A DNA stretch of 64,000 nt from Agromyces soli. Lineage in GTDB: Bacteria > Actinomycetota > Actinomycetes > Actinomycetales > Microbacteriaceae. Under the pieces are notes generated by a model. That model worked only from the letters and a program-made list of their open reading frames with translations, had not been told where the DNA came from and made no database searches. The stretch is taken from assembly GCF_022811605.1 (NCBI RefSeq), contig NZ_CP094533.1:1302001-1366000 (forward strand). Direction: 5' to 3'. Within the stretch, counting starts at the first letter, position 1. The number at the start of each line of letters is the position of its first letter. The translations under genes were made by a program, and so were the position numbers. Shown here in pieces: positions 25,369-34,213 of this stretch.

Positions 25369-26703
25369 ATGACCGACCCCGGCCCCGACACCACCGACGT
25401 CACCGACGAGCTCGCGCGCGAGCTCGACCGGGCGCACGTCTTCCACTCCTGGTCGGCGCAGGCGCAGACCTCCTCGCTCGTCATCGCCTCGGGGCGCGGA
25501 TGCCGCGTCTGGGACCACGCCGGCGTCGAGTACCTGGACTTCTCCAGCCAGCTCGTGAACGTCAACATCGGCCACCAGCATCCCGCCGTCGTCTCGGCGA
25601 TCCGCGAGCAGGCCGAGCTCCTCACGACCGTCGCCCCCGCCACGGTGAACCTCGCCCGCGGCGAGGCCGCGAAGCGGATCGTCGCCCGCGCGCCGGAGGG
25701 GTTCCGCCGGGTGTTCTTCACGAACGGCGGCGCCGACGCGAACGAGAACGCCATCCGCCTCGCCCGGCTCACCACGGGGCGCGACAAGATCCTCTCGACG
25801 TACCGCTCGTACCACGGCAACACCGGGGCGGCGATCGTCTCGACCGGCGATTGGCGGCGGGTGCCGAACGAGTTCGCGCGCGGGCACGTGCACTTCTTCG
25901 GGCCGTACCTCTACCGCTCGGAGTTCTGGGCGCGGAGCCCGGAGGAGGAGTGCGAGCGCGCGCTGCAGCACCTGCGCCGAGTGATCGAGTCCGAGGGGCC
26001 GCAGACCATCGCGGCCGTGCTCCTCGAGACGGTGCCCGGCACCGCCGGGGTGCTCGTGCCGCCGCCCGGCTACCTCGCCGGCGTGCGCGAGCTCTGCGAC
26101 CGGCACGGCATCCTGCTGATCCTCGACGAGGTGATGGCGGGCTTCGGCCGCACCGGCCGGTGGTTCGCCTTCGACGGCTACGAGGTGCGGCCCGATCTCA
26201 TCACCTTCGCGAAGGGCGTGAACTCGGGGTACGTGCCGGCCGGCGGGGTGATCATCGACGAGCCGATCGCGGCGGGCTTCGACGAACGGGTGTTCCCCGG
26301 CGGACTGACCTACTCCGGGCATCCGCTCGCGATGGCCTCGATCGTCGCGACGCTCGACGCGATGGCCTCGGAGGGCGTCGTCGAGCACGCGCGCGCGATC
26401 GGCGAGACGGCCATCGGGCCAGGGCTCGCCGAACTCGCCGAACGGCACGAGGCGATCGGCGAGGTGCGCGGCGAGGGCGTGTTCTGGGCGATGGAGCTCG
26501 TCGCCGACCGCGAGACGCGCGAGCCGCTGCCCGCTCCGGCGATGGGCGAGCTCAAGGCGGCGCTGCTCGCGCGCGGGCTGCTGCCGTTCATCCAGGACAA
26601 CCGCATCCACGTCGTGCCGCCCTGCGTCGTCACCGCCGACGAGGTGGGCGAGGCGATGGCGATCTACGACGAGGTGCTGAGCGCGATGGGAGGCGCATCA
26701 TGA
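25369..26703 (+). CDS. Class III omega-aminotransferase (probable beta-alanine transaminase)
   Basis: 444-residue PLP enzyme of the acetyl-ornithine/omega-amino acid aminotransferase class. The LILDEVMAGFGRTGRWFAFD block contains the PLP-pyridine Asp, and FAKGVNSGYVPAGGV the Schiff-base Lys. RVFFTNGGADANENAIRLAR is the phosphate-binding region. It would turn beta-alanine (or 3-aminoisobutyrate) into malonate (methylmalonate) semialdehyde, the substrate of the next enzyme, whose start overlaps this stop (ATGA). Confidence 0.9.
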   Translation: MTDPGPDTTDVTDELARELDRAHVFHSWSAQAQTSSLVIASGRGCRVWDHAGVEYLDFSSQLVNVNIGHQHPAVVSAIREQAELLTTVAPATVNLARGEAAKRIVARAPEGFRRVFFTNGGADANENAIRLARLTTGRDKILSTYRSYHGNTGAAIVSTGDWRRVPNEFARGHVHFFGPYLYRSEFWARSPEEECERALQHLRRVIESEGPQTIAAVLLETVPGTAGVLVPPPGYLAGVRELCDRHGILLILDEVMAGFGRTGRWFAFDGYEVRPDLITFAKGVNSGYVPAGGVIIDEPIAAGFDERVFPGGLTYSGHPLAMASIVATLDAMASEGVVEHARAIGETAIGPGLAELAERHEAIGEVRGEGVFWAMELVADRETREPLPAPAMGELKAALLARGLLPFIQDNRIHVVPPCVVTADEVGEAMAIYDEVLSAMGGAS

Positions 26704-28199
26704 GCGAGCTCGAGTTCGTCGAGCACTGGATCGACGGGGCCGCGACGAGCGGCGCGGGGGAGCGCACGGGGCCCGTCTACGATCCGGCCCGCGGCGTCGT
26801 CGCGCGCCGGGTGCGGTTCGCCGAGGCATCCGACGTGGATGCCGCGGTGGATGCCGCGGCGCGCGCCTTCCCCGCCTGGCGCGAGGTGTCGATCGCGAAA
26901 CGGCAGCAGATCATGTTCCGCTTCCGGGAGCTGCTGGCGGCGCGCAGCGACGAGCTCGCCGCGATCCTCACGAGTGAGCACGGCAAGGTGCTCGGCGACG
27001 CCGCCGGCGAGATCGCCCGCGGCCTCGAGGTCGTCGAACTGGCGTGCGCGATGCCGGCGTACACGAAGGGCGAGTACTCCGAGAACGCCTCGACCGGTAT
27101 CGACGTCTACACCGTGCGGCAGCCGCTCGGCGTGGTCGGCATCATCAGCCCGTTCAACTTCCCCGCGATGGTGCCGCTGTGGTTCTTCCCCATCGCGATC
27201 GCGAGCGGCAACACGGTGGTGCTGAAGCCGAGCGAGAAGGACCCGAGCGCCGCGGTCTGGCTCGCGCGGCTGCTGCAGGAGGCCGGGCTGCCCGACGGCG
27301 TGCTGAACGTCGTGCACGGCGACAAGGTCGCGGTCGACGCGCTGCTCGAGCACCCGGAGGTGCGCTCGATCTCCTTCGTCGGCTCGACCCCGATCGCCCG
27401 GTACATCTACGAGACCGCCTCGCGGAACGGCAAGCGCGTGCAGGCCCTCGGCGGGGCCAAGAACCACATGCTCGTGCTGCCGGACGCCGATCTCGATCTC
27501 GCGGCCGATGCCGCCGTGAACGCCGGCTTCGGCTCGGCGGGCGAGCGCTGCATGGCGATCTCCGCGCTCGTCGCGGTCGAGTCGATCGCCGACGAGCTCG
27601 TCGCGAAGATCGCCGAGCGGATGGCCCGGCTGCGCACCGGCGACGGCACCCGCGGCTGCGACATGGGGCCGCTGATCACGCGGGAGCACCGGGACAAGGT
27701 GGCCGGGTACCTCGACGTGGCTGTGGCGGACGGGGCATCCCTCGTCGTCGACGGTCGCGACCCGGACGTCGACGGCGACGCGGACGGTTTCTGGCTGGGG
27801 CCGACGCTCGTGGACCGGGTGCCGAGCGGTTCGGCCGTGTACCGCGACGAGATCTTCGGGCCGGTGCTGTCGGTCGTGCGGGTCGCGGGGTACGAGGAGG
27901 GGCTCGCGCTCATCAACGGTTCGCCCTACGGCAACGGCACCGCGATCTTCACGAACGACGGCGGTGCGGCGAGGCGCTTCCAGCGGGAGGTGACGGTCGG
28001 GATGGTCGGCATCAACGTGCCGATCCCGGTGCCCGTCGCGTACCACTCCTTCGGCGGCTGGAAGGACTCGTTCTTCGGCGACACGAAGGCGTACGGGCCG
28101 CAGGGCTTCGCGTTCTTCCAGCAGGAGAAGGCGATCACCTCGCGCTGGCTCGACCCGAGTCACGGCGGCGTGGACCTGGGCTTCCCGCGGCACGACTGA
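26700..28199 (+). CDS. mmsA: CoA-acylating (methyl)malonate-semialdehyde dehydrogenase
   Basis: 499-residue aldehyde dehydrogenase of the MmsA type. Catalytic Cys lies in SAGERCMAIS. The general-base Glu of ordinary ALDHs is replaced in QALGGAKNHMLVLPDA, as in the CoA-acylating subfamily. N-terminal FVEHWIDG and SPFNFPAMVPLWFFPIAIA are family typical. It converts malonate or methylmalonate semialdehyde to acetyl- or propionyl-CoA with NAD, ending the reductive pyrimidine route. It is last of the 21823-28199 operon. Confidence 0.92.
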   Translation: MSELEFVEHWIDGAATSGAGERTGPVYDPARGVVARRVRFAEASDVDAAVDAAARAFPAWREVSIAKRQQIMFRFRELLAARSDELAAILTSEHGKVLGDAAGEIARGLEVVELACAMPAYTKGEYSENASTGIDVYTVRQPLGVVGIISPFNFPAMVPLWFFPIAIASGNTVVLKPSEKDPSAAVWLARLLQEAGLPDGVLNVVHGDKVAVDALLEHPEVRSISFVGSTPIARYIYETASRNGKRVQALGGAKNHMLVLPDADLDLAADAAVNAGFGSAGERCMAISALVAVESIADELVAKIAERMARLRTGDGTRGCDMGPLITREHRDKVAGYLDVAVADGASLVVDGRDPDVDGDADGFWLGPTLVDRVPSGSAVYRDEIFGPVLSVVRVAGYEEGLALINGSPYGNGTAIFTNDGGAARRFQREVTVGMVGINVPIPVPVAYHSFGGWKDSFFGDTKAYGPQGFAFFQQEKAITSRWLDPSHGGVDLGFPRHD

Positions 28200-28210
28200 G
28201 CGGGCTCCGC

Positions 28211-28300
28211 CCGTCCCGGTGCCCCGCCCGTCCCCGTCCCGGTCCCCGTCCCGGTCCCCGTCCCTGTCCCGGTCCCCGTCCCGGTCCCCGTCCCCGTCCC
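28211..28300. repeat. GTCCCGGTCCCC simple tandem repeat
   Basis: About 90 bp made of alternating GTCCC/CGGTCCC/CGTCCC units directly abutting PAL62 copy 3. Low complexity; no gene. Confidence 0.75.
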
Positions 28301-28362
28301 GGCAAGACGTCAGTATTTGTGGGTCGCAGGGCGGGCGCACCCGCAAATAGTGACGTCTTGCC
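28301..28362. repeat. 62-nt palindromic repeat (PAL62), copy 3
   Basis: Left arm GGCAAGACGTCAGTATTTGT, right arm ending GTGACGTCTTGCC; the loop differs from copies 1-2. The gap 28200-28464 holds only this and GC-rich low-complexity sequence. Confidence 0.8.
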
Positions 28363-28464
28363 AGGTGGCGGGCCGGGGGCGTGGCGGGCCGGGGGCAGGG
28401 TGGGCCGGGGGGACGGGGCGAGGCGGGCCGGGGTCGGGGCGCGAGGGCAGGGGGCCGGGGAGAA

Positions 28465-29430
28465 TCAGGCGCGGCCGGCGGCGCTCGCCGCGGTGAAGGC
28501 GCGGGCGAGCCCGGCGATCACCTCGCCCAACTCGGGCGGCTCGACGACCGCGAACGGCAGCCCGAGCCGGCCGAGGTAGACCGCGAGATCGTGCAGCGTG
28601 TTCGAGCCGGTCTCGACGAGGCAGTGCCGCTCGTCGATCGGCGTGACGAGCCCTGCCGGCGGTTCGAGGCGCTGCAGCAGTTCGGCCTGCGCGACGTCGA
28701 AGCGGATGCGGGCGCGAACCGGCCAGCTCGCGGAACCGATCCCCCGCAGCACGTGCGCCGCCGCTCCGCCCTCCGGCGGCTCGCGGGGGATGAAACGCCG
28801 CGCCGTGGGCGGGCCCGGCTCGACCCGGTCGGCGCGGAAGCTGCGCCAGTCGTCGCGGTCGAGATCCCAGGCCAGCAGGTACCAGCGGCGGCCGGTGAAG
28901 ACGAGCCCGTGCGGCTCGACGAGACGTTCGGACGCGGTGCCGTCGGCGGACTCGTAGGCGAAGCGGAGCCGTTCGTGGTCGCGAGCCGCCGCGGCGATCG
29001 TCTCGAGCACGGTCGCGTCGACGGTCGGACCTCCGCCCGCGGCGGAGACGGTCGCGTCGCGGAGCGCGTCGACCCGGTGTCGGAGGCGCGGCGGCAGCGT
29101 CTGCTCCAGCTTGGCGAGTGCCCGGAGGGAGGCCTCCTCGATGCCGGTGACGGAGCCCGCGGCCGCGGCACGGAGGCCGACGGCGACGGCGACCGCCTCC
29201 TCGTCGTCGAGGAGCAGCGGGGGCAGGGCGCTGCCGGCCGCGAGCCGGTAGCCGCCGGCGACGCCGGGCGAGGAGTCGACGCGGTAGCCGAGGATTCGGA
29301 GCCGTTCGATGTCGTTGCGGATCGTGCGGGTGGTCACGTCGAGGCGGTCGGCCAGCTCGGCGCCCGCCCACTCGCGGCGGCTCTGCAGGAGGGCGAGCAG
29401 GCGGAGCATCCGCACCGAGCTTTCAAGCAT
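28465..29430 (-). CDS. HTH/WYL-domain transcriptional regulator
   Basis: 321-residue regulator: N-terminal winged helix (RMLRLLALLQSRREWAGAELADRLDVTTRTIRNDIERLRILGY), then a WYL-type domain (RLRFAYESADG, HGLVFTGRRWYLLAWDLDR) and a WCX-like C-terminal part. Such proteins respond to small ligands or nucleic acid and often repress a divergent gene. Start ATG 29430 follows CAGACT by 6 nt, suggesting leaderless expression. A palindrome at 29449-29473 lies between it and the divergent VOC gene. Confidence 0.88.
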   Translation of the reverse strand: MLESSVRMLRLLALLQSRREWAGAELADRLDVTTRTIRNDIERLRILGYRVDSSPGVAGGYRLAAGSALPPLLLDDEEAVAVAVGLRAAAAGSVTGIEEASLRALAKLEQTLPPRLRHRVDALRDATVSAAGGGPTVDATVLETIAAAARDHERLRFAYESADGTASERLVEPHGLVFTGRRWYLLAWDLDRDDWRSFRADRVEPGPPTARRFIPREPPEGGAAAHVLRGIGSASWPVRARIRFDVAQAELLQRLEPPAGLVTPIDERHCLVETGSNTLHDLAVYLGRLGLPFAVVEPPELGEVIAGLARAFTAASAAGRA

Positions 29431-29436
29431 TTCTGC

Positions 29437-29442
29437 AGTCTG
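29437..29442 (-). promoter_or_regulatory. -10 box, leaderless start of the WYL regulator
   Basis: CAGACT on the minus strand, 6 nt before ATG 29430. Confidence 0.45.
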
Positions 29443-29448
29443 CCAGCA

Positions 29449-29473
29449 ATTGCGGAACCGCACCTTCCGCAAT
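29449..29473. promoter_or_regulatory. Candidate WYL-regulator operator
   Basis: ATTGCGGAA-N7-TTCCGCAAT, a perfect 9-bp inverted repeat in the 61-bp divergent promoter region. It covers the expected -35 zone of both genes. Confidence 0.65.
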
Positions 29474-29479
29474 GTCTCC

Positions 29480-29485
29480 TAGCGT
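29480..29485 (+). promoter_or_regulatory. -10 box, leaderless start of the VOC gene
   Basis: TAGCGT, 6 nt before ATG 29492; no ribosome-binding site is seen. Confidence 0.5.
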
Positions 29486-29491
29486 GCTGCT

Positions 29492-29977
29492 ATGAGCATC
29501 GACGAGCAGTCCGAAACCGTCCGAGCGACCACCACCGCGCCCCTGCGCGGGCTCAGCACCGTGAACCTCTACGCAGACGACGTGGCCGCCGCCCAGCGCT
29601 GGTACACCGAGTTCCTCGGCGTCGAGCCGTACTTCTTCAACCCGCCGCAGCCGGCGCCCCCGATGTACGTCGAGTTCCGCCTGGGCGATCTCCAGCACGA
29701 GCTCGGCATCGTCGATCGCCGCTTCGCGCCCGGGGCGGCGGACGGACCCGGGGCGAGCGCGGGCGACGACGCGGCCCAGCCGATCACGTACTGGCACGTG
29801 GACGACGTCGAGGCGGTACTCGCCAGGCTGCTCGAGCTCGGCGCATCGCCCCATCAGCCGGTCATCGAGCGGGGGCCGGGGTTCGTGACGGCGTCGGTCG
29901 TCGACCCGTTCGGGAACGTGCTCGGCATCATGTTCAACCGGCACTTCCTCGACATGGTCGGCGGGAGCGCCGCGTGA
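29492..29977 (+). CDS. VOC (glyoxalase/bleomycin-resistance) family protein
   Basis: 161-residue vicinal-oxygen-chelate protein with beta-alpha-beta-beta-beta modules: LSTVNLYADDVAAAQRWYTEFLGVEPYF first, TASVVDPFGNVLGIMFN last. The usual metal His/Glu positions are only partly filled, so binding rather than catalysis is possible. Target of the divergent WYL regulator by position. It overlaps the next gene by GTGA. Confidence 0.82.
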   Translation: MSIDEQSETVRATTTAPLRGLSTVNLYADDVAAAQRWYTEFLGVEPYFFNPPQPAPPMYVEFRLGDLQHELGIVDRRFAPGAADGPGASAGDDAAQPITYWHVDDVEAVLARLLELGASPHQPVIERGPGFVTASVVDPFGNVLGIMFNRHFLDMVGGSAA

Positions 29978-30570
29978 CCGTCGGAGCGCCGGCCGCCGCG
30001 TCCGCGGCCCGACCCGAACTGCTGCACTTCGCGGGCCCGGCCGACTGGGAGGCCTGGCTCGAGCGGAACGACGGCGCGGGCGAGGCCTGGTTGCGCATCG
30101 CGAAGCGGGGCCGGGCGGGCCTGTCGATCTCGGACGCGCTCGACGTCGCACTCTGCTTCGGCTGGATCGACAGCATCCGCCGCGGCAACGACGACGCCTC
30201 GTTCGCGCAGCGCTACTCGCCCCGGCGGGCCCGGAGTCCGTGGTCGGCGATCAACGTCGAGCGGGCCGAGGCGCTCGAGGCCGCGGGGCGCATGCGCCAG
30301 GGCGGGCTCGCGCAGCTCGCCGCGGCGCGGGCCGACGGCCGGTGGGATGCCGCGTACGTCCGTCAGCGCGACGCGACGGTGCCCGACGACCTCGCGGCCG
30401 CGCTCGCCGCCGAGCCGCTCGCCGCACGACGCTTCGCCGGCCTCGGCAAGACGGAGCGGTACGCGCGCGTGCTGCCGCTGCTGAAGGCGCGCACCGCGGA
30501 GGGGCGGGCGGCGCGGATCACGAAGCTACTCGCCGAGCTCGGCGACACGCACGGCGGATCGGCGGGCTGA
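29974..30570 (+). CDS. YdeI/OmpD-associated family protein
   Basis: 198-residue protein of the YdeI (bacteriocin-protection, DUF1801-like/OmpD-associated) family. The core is AWLRIAKRGRAGLSISDALDVALCFGWIDSIRRGNDDASFAQRYSPRRARSPWSAINVERAEAL. Biochemical role is not established. It shares a transcript with the VOC gene (GTGA overlap). Confidence 0.82.
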   Translation: MTVGAPAAASAARPELLHFAGPADWEAWLERNDGAGEAWLRIAKRGRAGLSISDALDVALCFGWIDSIRRGNDDASFAQRYSPRRARSPWSAINVERAEALEAAGRMRQGGLAQLAAARADGRWDAAYVRQRDATVPDDLAAALAAEPLAARRFAGLGKTERYARVLPLLKARTAEGRAARITKLLAELGDTHGGSAG

Positions 30571-30697
30571 GCGGGCCGGCCTGTCGGTCGAGCGGGCGGG
30601 CCGGCGGCCCGGCGGGCTGAGCGCGCTGCGCGGGCGGGCCTGTGGGGCGGGCGGGCGGGCGGGCGGGCCGGCGGGCTGAGCGGGCTGCGCGCGCGGG
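30571..30697. repeat. GC-only low-complexity gap with GGGC run
   Basis: 127 bp between convergent genes, made of GCGGGC/GCCGGC units, with a (GGGC)n run near 30645-30670. Nothing else seen. Confidence 0.6.
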
Positions 30698-32190
30698 TCA
30701 GGCCGCAGGCAGGTTCAGCGCGCCGGGTGCCGTCGAGGCATCCCTCGTCTCGGGAGCGGCGACCCGCTGGTCGGCGCGCAGCTCGAAGCGGGCCCGCCCG
30801 CCGAGCCGCGGACGCTGCTCGGGATCGAGGTGCGGCGGGGGCACGAACCAGACCTCGCGACGATCGGCCCTGATGCGCCAGCCCTCGCGATGCACCTGGT
30901 GGTGGCAGTGGCTGCAGAGCAGCACCCCGTTCTCGAGATCGCTTCGCCCTCGGTGCCGATGCCACCAATCGATGTGGTGCGCATCGACGTAGGCGATGTT
31001 GCGCCCGCAGGACGCGCATCCGCCGTCGCGCTCGCCGAGGGCGAGCCGCTGAGCTCGGGAGAACAACCGGCGGGAGCGGCCCAGGTCGAGTGGCAGCGGG
31101 TCGCCGCCGAGCACCGCGGGAACGAACTCGGCGTCGACCGCGAGGCGTCGTGCCGCGGCCGCGGAGACCGGTCGGTCGAGGCCGTCGATGGTGGCCTCGC
31201 CGAGACCGCTCAGCAGTGCGTCGAGCTCGATCCGCACGACGACCGTCGCCTTCGCGCGGGTCGCCGCGGCCTCGCAGCCGATGACGTGGCGGGCGAGTTC
31301 GCCCAGCGCATCGGCCTGGAGCTGCGGGATGGTGCGCCGGTCGTCGAGCACCGGGCCGTCGTGCTGGGACCTCGGCGAGGAGGCACCGGCGCCCGCCGCA
31401 TCGGGCTCCGTCGTCTCGCATCGCCGATGCAGGGTCTCGGTGACGATCGCCTCGATCGCGGCCTTCACCGGTGCCGCCGTGACCGGGTCGAGCCTCGCGG
31501 TGATGCGGACCATGCCCGATGCCTCTTCGACGATCGAGAGGGACCGCTGCTGATGCATCGCTTCGTCGCGCGGCTCGACGCCATCGGGATCGAGCCGCGC
31601 CTCGGCGTGCCGCACCGCGCGCAGCACGAGCCCGCGCGGCGCGGCCTTCGCGAAGCGCACGAGTTCGACCTCGTAGGCCTCGGCGCGGCGCAGGCTGGTG
31701 CGCGGGGCGATGCGCTCGAGCATGGTGCAGATGGCATCGGCCGCGTCGAGCGAGAGGGCGCCGCTTGCCAGGGCATCGGCCACCGCGGGATGCCGCGCCG
31801 GGCGGCAGTCGCCCGTGAGGGTCTGCCGAGCGCGCGTCGCCGTGCCGACGCGGAGCAGCTTCGCGGCCCCGGCGGCCGCATCGCCCGTCGACGCGGCGAG
31901 GAGCGCGGCCGCGTTGCGGTGGCCGTGCCGCTTGGCGAGCCCCTCGGCGCCGAACCCCGCATCGGACGCACCGCGACCTCGGCCGCGAGACCGGCGAGCG
32001 CCACCTCGCTCGCCCGTCGCAGGCGGGCGGCCTCCTGCAGCACGCGCAGGAGGCCCGCATCGCTCATCGCCGCGGGATCGATGGCGCCGGCGCCCAGTCC
32101 CGACCCCGCACCGAATGCCGGGCCCGCTTCGCCCCACGCCGCGCGAAGCGACGCCAGGTCTGCTTCGAGTGCGTCGAGCGGATTCGTCAT
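30698..32190 (-). pseudogene. DUF222 / HNH-endonuclease-domain protein, frameshifted
   Basis: A DUF222 protein with C-terminal HNH nuclease domain (CASCGRNIAYVDAHHIDWWH, later CSHCHHQVH with zinc-type Cys pairs). The correct N terminus (MTNPLDALEADLASL through LAGLAAEVAVR) is in a different frame from the remainder (SDAGFGAEGLAKRHGHRNA onwards). The switch falls near 31966-31972, where one missing base explains it. So either the gene is broken or the assembly has a one-base error. The N-terminal start ATG 32190 has CAGGCT 6 nt upstream. These proteins are multicopy in actinobacteria, with unknown role. Confidence 0.8.
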
Positions 32191-32196
32191 GCTTCC

Positions 32197-32202
32197 AGCC
32201 TG
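32197..32202 (-). promoter_or_regulatory. -10-like box before the DUF222-HNH gene
   Basis: CAGGCT on the minus strand, 6 nt before ATG 32190. Confidence 0.4.
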
Positions 32203-32311
32203 CCACCGATCGCCCGTCAGTGGTGCTGGAAGTGGCGCTTCATCAGGCAAAACGTTGCCGTAAGTGGCGCTATTGCGACGGGGCGCACTGGGCGCCGGAT
32301 CAAGCGCCGGA

Positions 32312-33010
32312 TCAGGCGCCGAAGTTGGGCGAGGGCGCAATGATGAACAGGATCCTGTCCTCGGCGACCTCGCCGTGAACGGCGACGGCGAAGTTCTGCT
32401 CGAACCCGTCGGGCGTCGTCTCGATCGGAACGATCCCGATGCGCACCGTCCGGTAGGCGATCCCATCGTTCGGGTTCGTGTAGTCGCTGATCTCGCCCTC
32501 GACGTTCGCGATCGACCCCCCGACGGTGCTTCCGTCGAACGCCCGCAAGGCGAGGCCGTTCGCGTCGGTGCTCGTGATGCGCACCCAGTGCTCGGAAATG
32601 GTGGGCGGCGAGGCAGGCATCGCGGTGTCGACGAGCCGCAGCCCGCCCCAGTCGTGGTACGTCGCCCGCGGCGCGTCGTTGTGCCCCTCGAACTCGGTGT
32701 CGACCGGTTCGCCGAGGTAGCCGGTGAGCCCTGCGACGACCTCTGCCGTCGGCTGGAAGTAGTCGTAGCTCGCGAGCACGCCGCCGTCGGCGTCGACCAC
32801 CTGGAAGTGCTCGGCGGAGACCACGACGGCCGCCGCCGCCGGCTCCGGGCTCGGCGTCGCGCTCGGCGTCGCGCTCGGCGTCGGCTTCGAGGACGGGCTG
32901 CTCGTCGGCGGCTGCGTCGGTGTCGGGGTGGCGGCGCAGGCGGCGAAGACGGAGAGCACGAGGGCGGCGAGCGCGGTGCGCGCGGTGCGCGCGAGGAGTC
33001 GGCGGGTCAC
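32312..33010 (-). CDS. Hypothetical secreted lipoprotein
   Basis: 232 residues from GTG 33010. A signal peptide ends in V-F-A-A-C (Cys25, predicted lipid anchor), followed by a Pro/Ser/Thr-rich linker (about 26-55, TPTQPPTSSPSSKPTPSATP) and a globular domain beginning AAVVVSAEHFQVVDADG. The frame stays open upstream, but the signal peptide fixes the start. No known family recognised. Confidence 0.65.
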   Translation of the reverse strand: MTRRLLARTARTALAALVLSVFAACAATPTPTQPPTSSPSSKPTPSATPSATPSPEPAAAAVVVSAEHFQVVDADGGVLASYDYFQPTAEVVAGLTGYLGEPVDTEFEGHNDAPRATYHDWGGLRLVDTAMPASPPTISEHWVRITSTDANGLALRAFDGSTVGGSIANVEGEISDYTNPNDGIAYRTVRIGIVPIETTPDGFEQNFAVAVHGEVAEDRILFIIAPSPNFGA

Positions 33011-33153
33011 GGGATGAGTCGAGCACACCGGGTGCGACCGTCGCAAGAGGGCGGACACCGAACTCCGGATCGCCCGGACCACCGCGCCGCCGGGCCGCCG
33101 AGCCGCCGAACCGCCGGGCCGCCGAGCGGCCAGGTGGCGGAACGCCCGCGCGG

Positions 33154-34077
33154 CTACGCCCCGGCCCCTGCTCCGCCCGCCCCCAACTCCGCCGCCTTCG
33201 CGACGAGCACATCGAGCACCGTGCGCACCGCCAGCCGCTCGGCGACGTCGGGGCGGACCAGCGCCACGATCTGCCGGGCCGACGGCACCCCGCGCAGCGG
33301 CTTCAGCACGAGCTCGGGCGGGAGGGTGCCCGAGGTGTAGCGCGGCACGAACGCGACCCCGAATCCCGCCTGGATGAACGCCTCCACGATGCGCATGTCG
33401 CTGAAGCGCTGGGCGATCTCGACGCGGCGGCCGCCCTGCTGCTCGATGGCGTGCAGGATGCGCTCGAACGGGAACCCGGGCGGCACGCCGAGCCAGGTCT
33501 CCTCGACGAGGTCGCTCGCGGTGAGGTGCGAGCGGCCCGCGAGGCGGTGCGTCGCGGGCAGCCCGATGTCGAGCGGCTCGGTGAGCAGCGGCACGACGCG
33601 GAGGCCCCGCCCGCCCCACGGCAGCACCCCGGGCATGGTGTGGGCGAGCACGATGTCGTAGTCGGCGGTGAGCTCGGCGAACTCGGCGAGCTCGGGGTCG
33701 AAGTCGGTCGCCCGCACGACGAGCCCGGGCACCTGCTGGAGCTCGGTCAGCACGGCGGGCAGCATCGTCGCCCCGATGGTCGGGAACGTCAGCAGGGTGA
33801 CCTCGCCGCTCGGGTCGTTGCGGAACTCGTCCCAGACGGCGTCCGCCCGGGCCAGCGCGATCGCGACATCCGCCGCGCTCCGCGCCAGCGCGTGCCCCGC
33901 GCTCGTGAGCACGATGCCGCGGCCGCTGCGTTCGGTGAGCGGGGCGCCGGCCTCGCGCTCGAGCACCTTCAACTGCTGCGAGACGGCCGAGGGCGTGCGT
34001 CCGGTCGCCTCGGCGACGGCGGTCACGCTGCCCCGTTCGGCGAGTTCTCTGAGCAGGTCGAGGCGACGGACATCCAT
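33154..34077 (-). CDS. LysR-family transcriptional regulator
   Basis: 307 residues: N-terminal winged helix (RLDLLRELAERGSVTAVAEATGRTPSAVSQQLKVLEREAG) and a LysR-type substrate-binding domain ending ALVRPDVAERLAVRTVLDVL. TAGCAT 6 nt before ATG 34077 suggests a leaderless message. The palindrome at 34076-34092 overlaps the start codon and -10 box, a probable self-repression site. The divergent gene encodes a 40-residue membrane protein and then a PepE-Dcu-ThrE-like set, which may be its targets. Confidence 0.9.
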   Translation of the reverse strand: MDVRRLDLLRELAERGSVTAVAEATGRTPSAVSQQLKVLEREAGAPLTERSGRGIVLTSAGHALARSAADVAIALARADAVWDEFRNDPSGEVTLLTFPTIGATMLPAVLTELQQVPGLVVRATDFDPELAEFAELTADYDIVLAHTMPGVLPWGGRGLRVVPLLTEPLDIGLPATHRLAGRSHLTASDLVEETWLGVPPGFPFERILHAIEQQGGRRVEIAQRFSDMRIVEAFIQAGFGVAFVPRYTSGTLPPELVLKPLRGVPSARQIVALVRPDVAERLAVRTVLDVLVAKAAELGAGGAGAGA

Positions 34078-34092
34078 GTAGCGATGCTACAT
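34076..34092. promoter_or_regulatory. Palindrome over the LysR start: likely autoregulatory operator
   Basis: ATGTAGC-GAT-GCTACAT: 7-bp arms with 3-bp centre, covering the start codon and the -10 TAGCAT (34084-34089, minus strand) of the LysR gene. Confidence 0.55.
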
Positions 34093-34213
34093 CGTCAGTG
34101 AAGGTGTATCAGATTGTGCTGAACGGTTTTCCGCGCTTCAATTGAAGTGTCGAACACGTGCAACGGCGCCTCCGTCGCTCGACGATCCACTGGTCTTCGT
34201 GAAAGGAACCACC

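Noticed and set aside
28211-28300. GTCCC repeat as part of a coding sequence
   Set aside because: Open frames across it give only Arg/Pro/Gly low-complexity peptides, and real genes end before it.
30698-32190. HNH domain as homing endonuclease or mobile intron
   Set aside because: The DUF222-HNH architecture is a common chromosomal family in actinobacteria. No intron, intein or terminal repeats are seen.
34142-34213. Upstream ATG for the 40-residue membrane peptide
   Set aside because: No ribosome-binding site there, and the extra residues are polar. GTG 34214 follows AAAGGA.
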